Part shown: one piece after another, positions 7,268 through 13,596 of the stretch
Position numbering within the stretch: the first letter of the stretch is position 1
How the letters are laid out: each line of letters begins with the position of its first letter
Source: RGIG5952 sp045603485
GTDB taxonomy: Bacteria > Verrucomicrobiota > Kiritimatiellia > RFP12 > JAAYLN01
NCBI GenBank assembly: GCA_045603485.1
Contig: JAZUMF010000031.1
Coordinates: 1-17,322 of the forward strand
DNA: 17,322 nucleotides
Reading direction: 5' to 3'
Position numbers and translations under genes: made by a program
The notes under the pieces: generated by a model
Seen by the model: the letters and a program-made list of their open reading frames with translations, nothing else
Databases searched by the model: none
Told to the model about the DNA's origin: nothing

Positions 7268-8056
7268 TTAAATAAATTTGTGTTCAAAAAGAAAGTCCGC
7301 AAGCCTTGCGGCTTTTGTAGAATCATCACCGTCTATCAGGATATGCTCCACATGAGACTCTGGCGGGAAAATGCGCCTGACCTGAGTCGGTGAACCATTC
7401 AAGCCGTAATGCTTTGAATCACTATCGGGCAAATCAGCCAGGCAAAGGCGAAGAATCTCTTTATCCTGAGTTGCCATCTTCAAACGATAAGAAGGAAGCC
7501 TGGGCTCGAAAATCCCCTTATCGACAGTAATCAAAGAAGGTGCCTCAACCGCCACATCCATTTCGGAATCGGGAAAATCGACAGTCACAGAAAGCTTGCC
7601 GCCTTCAAATCCGGCAATCGCCTTGACATTGGCGACATGTGGAACACCAAGCCATTCAGCCATCTCGGCTCCGACCTGAGCCGTATCGCCGTCTGTCGTT
7701 TGCTTGCCGCAGATAATCAAGTCAAAATTACCTAGCTTGCGAATCCCCTGAGCCAAGGTATATGAAGTCATCAGCACATCGGCACCGCCAAAGGCTCTAT
7801 CTGAAAGAATAACGGCATTATCAACGCCCATCATAAACGCCTCACGAAGAACCGCCTCGGACTGTGGCGGCCCCATCGTTATGGCGGTAACCCTGGCGCC
7901 GTATCTCTCTTTCAACCGCACGGCACTCTCTATCGCATAGAGATCAAAGGGGTTCATCTTGGCCGGAATGCCATCTCTTTTAAGTGTTCCCGTCTTCTCG
8001 TCAATCGCGACCTGCGTTGTGCCGGGAACCTGCTTTATACAAACAAGTATATCCAT
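7268..8056 (-). CDS. etfB: Electron transfer flavoprotein beta subunit (bifurcating type)
   Basis: Beta subunit of the EtfAB complex, 262 aa. The N-terminus MDILVCIKQVPGTTQVAIDE and the segments NPFDLYAIESAVRLKE, GPPQSEAVLREA and TTDGDTAQVGAEMAEWLG are the ETF-beta signature. The DGDTAQVG form is the version found in flavin-bifurcating ETFs that bind a second FAD instead of AMP. The reading frame extends 25 codons further upstream to 8131, but that stretch aligns with nothing in the family, so I chose the ATG at 8056. The -10-like TAGAAT ends only 7 bases before this ATG, so the mRNA may be leaderless or nearly so. First gene of the etfB-etfA-dehydrogenase unit. Confidence 0.93.
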   Translation of the reverse strand: MDILVCIKQVPGTTQVAIDEKTGTLKRDGIPAKMNPFDLYAIESAVRLKERYGARVTAITMGPPQSEAVLREAFMMGVDNAVILSDRAFGGADVLMTSYTLAQGIRKLGNFDLIICGKQTTDGDTAQVGAEMAEWLGVPHVANVKAIAGFEGGKLSVTVDFPDSEMDVAVEAPSLITVDKGIFEPRLPSYRLKMATQDKEILRLCLADLPDSDSKHYGLNGSPTQVRRIFPPESHVEHILIDGDDSTKAARLADFLFEHKFI

Positions 8057-8063
8057 AATGCCT

Positions 8064-8072
8064 ATTCTACCA
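8064..8072 (-). promoter_or_regulatory. Extended -10 promoter of etfBA-dehydrogenase operon
   Basis: TGGTAGAAT on the minus strand, with -10 hexamer at 8064-8069 and TGG at 8070-8072, shares the TGGTANRAT form with four other promoters here. The expected transcription start falls at or within a base or two of the etfB ATG (8056). There is no clear -35 at 17 bases, as expected for an extended -10. Confidence 0.4.
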
Positions 8073-8192
8073 AATAATATTGCAAAACAAAACACGCCTC
8101 CGCATATTTTTATATTGGCGAAATCAAGCATAGCCCGAACGCTCTCTTGCGGAGCCTTCCGCAGGCCGTCATAATCGACCCCCGCAAATACG

Positions 8193-8250
8193 AAAAAGGT
8201 GCCGGAATAGACCTGCGCCGCCGAGCGTGCAAGACATTCCAGGCACCTTT
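8193..8250 (-). terminator. Large terminator-type hairpin after the Gfo-nadE-GH36 operon
   Basis: AAAGGTGCCGGAAT (8195-8208) pairs with ATTCCAGGCACCTTT (8236-8250) with a single bulged A, enclosing a 27-base GC-rich loop. On the minus strand the stem ends in CACCTTTTTCG, a short U tract. It lies 20 bases beyond the alpha-galactosidase stop, as expected for that operon's terminator. The loop is longer than in a minimal terminator. Confidence 0.7.
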
Positions 8251-8269
8251 CGCCTGAGCGATGAAATAA

Positions 8270-9847
8270 TTATTCCGCTATAAGCACTGCATCGTGAGGC
8301 TCTACCGTCACCTCACCCTTCACAACACCCATTGGCTGAAGCAGTTCATTATAGGTCTTTTCTCCTGAAAGGCCCTCGATCTCCTCAAGCTTATAAGTGA
8401 CAGGCTTATCGGTAAAATTCATCAAGGCGGCGGCCGGTCTGCCGTCAATTGTGCCGATAAACTTACTCGTCCATCTGTCAGAACTGTATACGGCTCTTGA
8501 CGCCGGGCGCACATTACGCATGCGGATTGATGCGGCGCGGCCGAGAAGCTCGAGCCTCTCTTTCGGCAAGACCGCAAGATTGTCGCTCGTCAGCGCAAAG
8601 CCTGTGAGGATACCGGACAAAACCGATATGCGAGATTCTCCCAATGTCTGCTCTCCGCGATCGGTGCGGGCAATAAGACAATCGGGGTCTGCCCAATAAA
8701 ACCTGTCAAACATCCAGAATCTGTCAAGGCTTTGGTTTACCGCATTGAAGATCGCACTGCTGCAGGCGCGTGTATCTTCGCTGAAGCGAGCTGCGTCAAC
8801 AAGGCCTACGCACGGCAAGAAATGCTGGCTGCAGGCAAGCAGGAATGAATCCGGCACCGCTTCGCGTATTGCCTTTAAGCCCTTACGGAATGCCGACACG
8901 CTTGTAGCATTGGGATCTGAACGGCGACCGTCAACAAGAGCAAAGCCCAAGCCGTCCATCTTAAAGTAAGTATAGCCCCACTTGCGGAAGGTCTTGAATA
9001 TATTGGCAAGGTGCTCAAGCACCGCGTCCTGCGTTGTATCAAGAGTTGCCCAGAGGTGATCGGGTGGAGGCGACCAACCGCGGGCGACAAGAGGATTGCC
9101 GTCATCGCCCTTAACGAACCATTCGGGATGCTCACGGAAAACACGGCTGGCAGTCGAAGCATGGAATGGCATTGTCCATATTCCGGCCTCCATGCCACCA
9201 TCGGTAATCTTCTTGGCGATATCTACAAGCGGTGTCGGCCATGAAGCATGCTGATCGTTCCAGTCACCCTGAAATGCCTGATAGCCGTCGTCGATCTGAA
9301 CAAAGCGCGCCTTGAATGGCGATGTCTGCTTCTCGGCAAGAGTATCGACATTTTCAAGAAAATCCTTCTCGGTGACTCCCTTGTAGTAATAGTACCAGGT
9401 GCAGTAGCCCGTTATATTCCCTGCATCGGCTGACGGCTGAATCGCATTCATCTTTTCCGCGACTCTCTTGCCGTACTCAATCAGGAGGTCTCGCCAATCC
9501 TTACCCTCGAGAATGACAATCTCTTCAGGGGTTTCCCCCTCGCGAATTTCAGGCTGCCATATCTTGATTTCACGCATACGCCTACCGCGCCAGACTACCG
9601 AAAGATGAGTCAATGAGCGATAAGCGGTCAATGCGCCGACAAGGATATATTTTGAAGTGTCGTAATCGCCTACGACGATAACATCGTCAGCGACAACCTC
9701 TGAATTGTAGCCAAAAAATTTCGTGTAGTAGGTTTCGTCTCTCGTACGCTGATTCATCGTGCCTGCATGGTTATAGATAAAGGTCGCACCTTCAGGCATA
9801 TCGATAGGGAGAAGACGCTGATAATACGAAATCGGTAAAAGTTCCAT
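8270..9847 (-). CDS. GH36 alpha-galactosidase, cytoplasmic
   Basis: Retaining glycosidase of family GH36 (clan GH-D), hydrolysing alpha-galactosides such as melibiose or raffinose. About 525 aa, similar to Thermotoga GalA. The domains are an N-terminal beta region (1-145), the (beta/alpha)8 barrel (about 146-430) and a short C-terminal beta domain. Barrel motifs are GYCTWYYYY, VQIDDGYQAFQGDW, GIWTMPFHAS, YFKMDGLG with nucleophile D300, RFSEDTRA with acid/base D360, and WADPDCLIAR (numbering from the upstream ATG at 9853). No signal peptide, so it acts inside the cell. I chose the second ATG (9847) because AAAAGG lies 6 bases before it but directly abuts the first. It is the last gene of an operon with an oxidoreductase and nadE. 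A related alpha-glycoside specificity cannot be excluded. Confidence 0.9.
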   Translation of the reverse strand: MELLPISYYQRLLPIDMPEGATFIYNHAGTMNQRTRDETYYTKFFGYNSEVVADDVIVVGDYDTSKYILVGALTAYRSLTHLSVVWRGRRMREIKIWQPEIREGETPEEIVILEGKDWRDLLIEYGKRVAEKMNAIQPSADAGNITGYCTWYYYYKGVTEKDFLENVDTLAEKQTSPFKARFVQIDDGYQAFQGDWNDQHASWPTPLVDIAKKITDGGMEAGIWTMPFHASTASRVFREHPEWFVKGDDGNPLVARGWSPPPDHLWATLDTTQDAVLEHLANIFKTFRKWGYTYFKMDGLGFALVDGRRSDPNATSVSAFRKGLKAIREAVPDSFLLACSQHFLPCVGLVDAARFSEDTRACSSAIFNAVNQSLDRFWMFDRFYWADPDCLIARTDRGEQTLGESRISVLSGILTGFALTSDNLAVLPKERLELLGRAASIRMRNVRPASRAVYSSDRWTSKFIGTIDGRPAAALMNFTDKPVTYKLEEIEGLSGEKTYNELLQPMGVVKGEVTVEPHDAVLIAE

Positions 9848-9880
9848 TGTCATCCTTTTGATTGTACTTGAAAAAGTCTG

Positions 9881-11302
9881 TTACAGAGACCACCTGCATG
9901 AAGATTGCCTTTCGGGGAATTCTCCGAATGCAAGTTTTGAGACTGCCAGAATCGGCGGCGCCTGAAGTCGCTTCGCAACGGCCAAGCCCTTATAGAGGTT
10001 CCACCAACGGGCAATATCTGAGACAAAAACATTCTTATTGGGATAAAGCGCCTCAACCTTACCCTCATAGCCGATAGTCTCAGCGAGCGAACCGTCAAGG
10101 TATCGCCTTACGCAGTCATCAGGAGTTGCCCCCTCTTCGACCCAATATCGCAGAAGCTTGTCATGATATGGATAGTTCAGAGGATCGCCAAGGCCCTTTT
10201 CAACGCACTGGTTTGCGCTCAATTCTGCGGACGGCTTTATGGTAAAGATTCCCTCGGGAATCACCTCACGATTATAGACCTTTTCATTAAGGTAGCGGCC
10301 CAAGGCATAGACATCACCCTTCCACAAATCACCAAGGGGGGCGAGCCATCCCAAAATGTCTCCGTACAAAGTGCCGTAGCCGATAGATATCTCGTCCTTA
10401 TTGGCATTGCAGCTGATAACACCGCCAAAGACAGCGGCCGCAGCCGCGAGAATACGCGAACCGCGGTCTCGCGCCTGCACATTCTCAATTGCGAAAGGCG
10501 AGAGCTCCCATGCGCCATTGATGCCGCCGCCTGGCCCCTCACTCTTCAACTCCGAAAATTGACGACAGGTCAACTCGACAGATTCCTGAATAGGGATTTC
10601 CACAAAGCGAGCGCCGATATTCCTGGCGAGCTTAAGACCAAGGCCGCGGGTTAACTGCGAAGTATAAGGCCCTGGCATTCCGACAAGAAGTATATCCTCA
10701 GGAGGAAGAATTGCTCCGTACAATGCCGATGTAACCGCAGAATCGATACCGCCGGAAACTCCTATTACGATGCGGGAAATGCCGAGCCTCGCCATAAAGC
10801 CCTTTATACCAGACATAATGGCCTCCGCCGTCACATCAAACTCCTCCTTCTTAGGAATTGAAGTTAACGCGGGAAGGTTATCTAGGTCTACCGTCACGAA
10901 GCCTTCGGCAAATCGCTTTGGAAAAAGCTCGCTGTACTTGCCGTCGGGTGTCACGATTACACTGCCGCCGTCATAAATGCGAAGCGACTTTCCTTGGTCG
11001 CATAGACCTACCGCACCGGCATAAACGAGAATTTTTCCGACGGCCTTAGCCTCAACAGCCAGTTTTGCAAGGCGTTCGTTTCGGCAATCACGCTTAAAGA
11101 CGGCATCGTCCGTAACAAAGAGATATTTTTCGTCCTCGTAGCGACCGCACTCGCCGCCAATGAGGACAAATGCCGCACCGTCAGCCTCAGCTCTTTCAAA
11201 AGCCTCGCGGCGGCGCAGTTCAGTAGCTTCCGGGTTACTTAAATCAACATCTATTTGGGCTATTGAGACCTTATTGTTCTCAGCTGAAAGTTTTTTTACC
11301 AT
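9881..11302 (-). CDS. nadE: NAD+ synthetase with collapsed N-terminal glutaminase domain
   Basis: Makes NAD+ from deamido-NAD+ with ATP and ammonia. The C-terminal synthetase domain is complete: ATP-pyrophosphatase P-loop IGVSGGIDSAVTSAL (about 182-196), SCNANKDEISIGYGTLYGD, PLGDLWKGDVYALGRYLN, FTIKPSAELS and the C-terminal KRLQAPPILAVSKLAFG. The N-terminal nitrilase-fold glutaminase is only about 145 residues instead of the usual 270 or so. It begins normally (VSIAQIDVDLSNPEA), then jumps to the final third (VGKILVYAGAVG..YDGGSVIVTPDGKYSELF). The middle, which carries the catalytic Lys and Cys of glutamine-dependent enzymes, is missing. Total about 473 aa against 540-650 for the family. The reading frame is open, so this is not a simple frameshift. 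The ATG at 11302 has TAGGG 5 bases upstream, overlapping the previous stop; a GTG at 11308 is less likely. Confidence 0.88.
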   Translation of the reverse strand: MVKKLSAENNKVSIAQIDVDLSNPEATELRRREAFERAEADGAAFVLIGGECGRYEDEKYLFVTDDAVFKRDCRNERLAKLAVEAKAVGKILVYAGAVGLCDQGKSLRIYDGGSVIVTPDGKYSELFPKRFAEGFVTVDLDNLPALTSIPKKEEFDVTAEAIMSGIKGFMARLGISRIVIGVSGGIDSAVTSALYGAILPPEDILLVGMPGPYTSQLTRGLGLKLARNIGARFVEIPIQESVELTCRQFSELKSEGPGGGINGAWELSPFAIENVQARDRGSRILAAAAAVFGGVISCNANKDEISIGYGTLYGDILGWLAPLGDLWKGDVYALGRYLNEKVYNREVIPEGIFTIKPSAELSANQCVEKGLGDPLNYPYHDKLLRYWVEEGATPDDCVRRYLDGSLAETIGYEGKVEALYPNKNVFVSDIARWWNLYKGLAVAKRLQAPPILAVSKLAFGEFPERQSSCRWSL

Positions 11303-11309
11303 AAGCACC

Positions 11310-12326
11310 CTATTTTAGACCTGACGCCATACGGACAGCCTTATGAACCAGAATATCATGGTCATAATTGTTGGGATTGGGAATTTCGCCACGGACAATC
11401 TTCACGAATTCGCGAAGCTGCTCGATGTAGCGATTATACTGAGGTGCAAACTCAATACGATTTCTTCCGGCTGGATATCCGCCGGAGGCCTCTGAAATAT
11501 ACATCTCGACAACCAAAGGCTTGCCGTCAAAACGCTCTATTGGACAAACCTCCATCCATCCCTTAGTGCCGATAACACGCAAGCGGCGAACAAAGTGCGA
11601 GCCCTTTGCATGGCTGGAGGCATGGAGCGTAACGGTCGCGTGAGGCCATTCAAGAATTGAAACCGCCGTATTCGCACAGCCCTTAAGCTCGCCCGGTCCC
11701 TCAAGGAAAATCTGGTGCGTGCGATTCGGCAATCCGGGCATCATCGGCATGATGGCATCAAGAAGGTGACAACCGAGATTGTAAATAATACCACCCTGGA
11801 AAGTCGAAAGATACTCATTGTACTGCTCATCGCCATAGCAGTGATTCATATCGGCCTCTGCAGAGATAACATCGCCGATGCCGCCATTGCAGACAAAATT
11901 CTGAATGAATTTCACAGCAGGGTTGCCCTGAAACATATAGCCCAGCTGCATATAGATATTCTTGGCGCGGCAATACTCGACAAGGTCTATAAACGGCTCA
12001 AGCTTTTGACCGGTAGGCTTATCCATGTGGATATTAAAGCCGCGCTCAACAGCACGCCTTGCAAAAGGCACCAAATCCTCATTGGTGGGCTCAATAAGAA
12101 TACCCTCAACGGTAGGATCGGAAAGAGCGGCCTCCTCCGTAATGCGTGGAACGCCGTCAAATGGGGCATAGTTATCGGTACGCTCCCTGCGAGGAGTCTT
12201 TGAGCTTCGGTCATCGACGATACCGACAATCTCAAACTCATTCTTAAACTCCTTAAGAGTCAAAATTTTTCCATCGGCATGCTCATGGCACATACCAACT
12301 TGAACAACGCGGAACTTTTTAGCCAT
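11310..12326 (-). CDS. Gfo/Idh/MocA family NAD(P)-dependent oxidoreductase
   Basis: Predicted sugar or sugar-acid dehydrogenase, 338 aa. An N-terminal Rossmann domain (1-125) is followed by the Gfo/Idh/MocA alpha/beta domain. The nucleotide-binding loop is unusual, VVQVGMCHEHADG (7-19), where GxGxxG is usual. The EKP motif appears as MDKPTGQ with the family lysine at K103. The second-domain motif GGIIYNLGCHLLD (178-190) keeps the histidine (H187) but has Asn (N183) where an Asp is common. The GGGGGAAAT ribosome site directly precedes the ATG. The gene leads a compact operon, with nadE 7 bases downstream and then a GH36 enzyme, consistent with sugar metabolism. Substrate unknown. Confidence 0.88.
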   Translation of the reverse strand: MAKKFRVVQVGMCHEHADGKILTLKEFKNEFEIVGIVDDRSSKTPRRERTDNYAPFDGVPRITEEAALSDPTVEGILIEPTNEDLVPFARRAVERGFNIHMDKPTGQKLEPFIDLVEYCRAKNIYMQLGYMFQGNPAVKFIQNFVCNGGIGDVISAEADMNHCYGDEQYNEYLSTFQGGIIYNLGCHLLDAIMPMMPGLPNRTHQIFLEGPGELKGCANTAVSILEWPHATVTLHASSHAKGSHFVRRLRVIGTKGWMEVCPIERFDGKPLVVEMYISEASGGYPAGRNRIEFAPQYNRYIEQLREFVKIVRGEIPNPNNYDHDILVHKAVRMASGLK

Positions 12327-12466
12327 ATTTCCCCCAACAAAAATTAAAAAAAGTAATAAGAAAATAATTCCACAACAATTTTACCAAAAATATATTTAAT
12401 TTCCAGTCAAACAAATTTACAACCTCCTCATCCATTGCGACAAAGACAATGCTTTATCCAAGATAA

Positions 12467-12490
12467 ATTTGGAACGCATGCGTACCAAAT
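12467..12490. promoter_or_regulatory. 24-bp near-perfect palindrome, operator-like
   Basis: ATTTGG and CCAAAT arms flank the self-complementary core ACGCATGCGT, with a single A:A mismatch on each side of symmetry. It lies about 140 bases upstream of the Gfo oxidoreductase start and about 85 bases upstream of its candidate -10. This is the size and symmetry of a dimeric repressor or activator site. The cognate regulator is not in the window. Confidence 0.4.
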
Positions 12491-12575
12491 CTCAAAATCA
12501 GGGAAAAGGCTAAAAAATTGCCGATACCTTCTCAAATCCTGCCATACCATATCTGCGTATGACTGGTCTATATCG

Positions 12576-12626
12576 TTTCAATCAATCGTTAGATTTCTCC
12601 TTTTCTTCTTGGTTGTTTGATTGAAA
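12576..12626. repeat. 10-bp inverted repeat downstream of the DUF3791 gene
   Basis: TTTCAATCAA (12576-12585) and TTGATTGAAA (12617-12626) are perfect reverse complements with 31 bases between them, beginning 7 bases after the DUF3791 stop. The long loop and AT-rich stem are atypical of a terminator. It may mark the edge of the acquired module. Confidence 0.4.
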
Positions 12627-12632
12627 TTTCCC

Positions 12633-12836
12633 CTAACCCATATGTGCTTGAATATACTCGTCTATATCCGAGAGCATATATCGCTCACCTGTAGTATGCA
12701 AGGCTCCATAGCAACTACGAACATATTCATCCGCGCCCGTCGAGCGAAACAATTCATACGCCGCACGACCAGAGATATTCTTCATGCGGCGATACATCTC
12801 TATGCAATAAATTAAAAACTTTCCCGGCTCACTCAT
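12633..12836 (-). CDS. DUF3791-family small protein
   Basis: A 67-aa acidic protein of the DUF3791 type, recognised from the pattern FLIYCIEMYR, then GRAAYELFRSTGADEYV, SCYGALHTTGERY and SDIDEYI at the C-terminus. Function is not established. I chose the ATG at 12836 because GGAGGAGG sits 7 bases upstream. A TTG at 12842 would give two more residues and a 4-base overlap with the preceding gene. It is the last gene of a three-gene set with a DUF3990 protein and an 80-aa partner. Its small size and linkage to a predicted ADP-ribosyltransferase fold make an antitoxin or accessory role plausible, but this is inference. Confidence 0.8.
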   Translation of the reverse strand: MSEPGKFLIYCIEMYRRMKNISGRAAYELFRSTGADEYVRSCYGALHTTGERYMLSDIDEYIQAHMG

Positions 12837-12838
12837 AC

Positions 12839-13081
12839 TCAAGCCTCCTCCGGATACGGTATAACACCTGTTCTTTCAGCCTCTACAAACATCTCTCCAA
12901 GCATAACAGGACTATAATGCCAAAGTTTCAACCGTTCATCCGCCAGTTTTTCGTACAGTTCAGACCTATAAAGCCGCTCTGTAGCCTCAGCTTCGGTAAT
13001 ATCCAATCGCCTAACAATCTCCGCGACCAATGCCGGAAGAACTAAAACACCTAAAAAGGCAATATACTGACTCTCTGTCAT
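12839..13081 (-). CDS. Small partner protein of the DUF3990/DUF3791 module
   Basis: An 80-aa protein of unknown function. The N-terminal half is helical and hydrophobic (YIAFLGVLVLPALVAEIV). The C-terminal half has SELYEKLADERLKLWHYSP, then an acidic tail ending TGVIPYPEEA. From memory of similar gene sets, the LADE..KLWHYSP..E..TG.I.PEE pattern recurs in small proteins next to DUF3990 genes, but I cannot name a family. The ATG overlaps the DUF3990 stop (ATGA, 13078-13081) and has an almost ideal GGAGGTGAT ribosome site, so translation is coupled. Function unknown; immunity or adaptor role is a guess. Confidence 0.78.
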   Translation of the reverse strand: MTESQYIAFLGVLVLPALVAEIVRRLDITEAEATERLYRSELYEKLADERLKLWHYSPVMLGEMFVEAERTGVIPYPEEA

Positions 13082-13560
13082 GCAATCACCTCCGATCTTC
13101 TAAACCGGATAAAGGTAAGAGCTTTCTCTGTCGCAAAAACTAGCTGATTATAAAGTTTCTTAATCTTCAATCTAGATAGCGTTTCATCCTTAGACAATTC
13201 GCCTTCTCTATATAACGTCAAAGTTCTATACACATCATCATTCGCAACTGGACCAAAAACGAAATCTCTTCCTTCAGCCACATTCACTCCTTCGCGACAA
13301 GAGCAAACAAAATCAAGCCAAATCTCATTAGGTTCATCAAATTTCAATACATCACAAAATCCAAAGGCTGCATCAGAATCAATCTCGTATTCATTTACCA
13401 CAGGAAGACCGCCCTTGCGTAGAACAACTTTTCGAGCAAAATCAACCGCTTGCTCACGATTCAAGGTTGTATAAAACCCTGGTCCAAAGTCAAGCGCATG
13501 GCTCGGCTTTAGAATTTCAGGTTTTTCTACAACCATATTACTACCGTGATAAAGAATCAT
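13078..13560 (-). CDS. DUF3990 protein, predicted ADP-ribosyltransferase fold
   Basis: A 160-aa protein matching the DUF3990 pattern: LYHGSN near the N-terminus, LDFGPGFYTTLNREQAVDFA in the first third, DFVFGPVANDDVYRTL, and KLYNQLVFATEKALTFIRF at the C-terminus. DUF3990 is, to my recollection, related to the ADP-ribosyl superfamily. In that reading H5 (YHG), Y30 (GFY) and Q139 (NQLVF) would form an H-Y-Q triad for NAD binding and transfer. No signal peptide, so it acts in the cytoplasm or is exported by another route. First gene of a tightly overlapping three-gene unit, with its own TGGTATAAT promoter and AAAAGGGAAG ribosome site. Target and activity unknown. Confidence 0.85.
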   Translation of the reverse strand: MILYHGSNMVVEKPEILKPSHALDFGPGFYTTLNREQAVDFARKVVLRKGGLPVVNEYEIDSDAAFGFCDVLKFDEPNEIWLDFVCSCREGVNVAEGRDFVFGPVANDDVYRTLTLYREGELSKDETLSRLKIKKLYNQLVFATEKALTFIRFRRSEVIA

Positions 13561-13587
13561 TCTTATGCTTCCCTTTTAAGTACAAGT

Positions 13588-13596
13588 ATTATACCA
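13588..13596 (-). promoter_or_regulatory. Extended -10 promoter of the DUF3990 module
   Basis: TGGTATAAT on the minus strand, with a consensus -10 hexamer at 13588-13593. The start site would be near 13581, giving a leader of about 20 nt that contains AAAAGGGAAG. No convincing -35 element is visible. Confidence 0.5.

Larger units (their letters stand above)
12327..12632 (-). promoter_or_regulatory. Intergenic region with Gfo operon promoter and two dyads
   Basis: No gene is visible. TGGTAAAAT gives an extended -10 (hexamer 12378-12383) about 50 bases before the oxidoreductase ATG. Further upstream is a 24-bp near-perfect dyad (12467-12490) and, nearer the DUF3791 gene, a 10-bp inverted repeat (12576-12585 with 12617-12626). 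The part nearest the ATG is very AT-rich. Reading frames across it show no family features. Confidence 0.45.

Noticed and set aside
10163..10654. 163-codon plus-strand frame over nadE
   Set aside because: Antisense shadow of the conserved synthetase domain; its translation shows no family motif.
11715..12203. 162-codon plus-strand frame over the Gfo/Idh/MocA gene
   Set aside because: Antisense shadow; the minus-strand product matches its family along its full length.
12435..12620. 61-codon plus-strand frame in the intergenic region
   Set aside because: It crosses the 24-bp palindrome and an inverted-repeat arm, has no ribosome site and no family motif.
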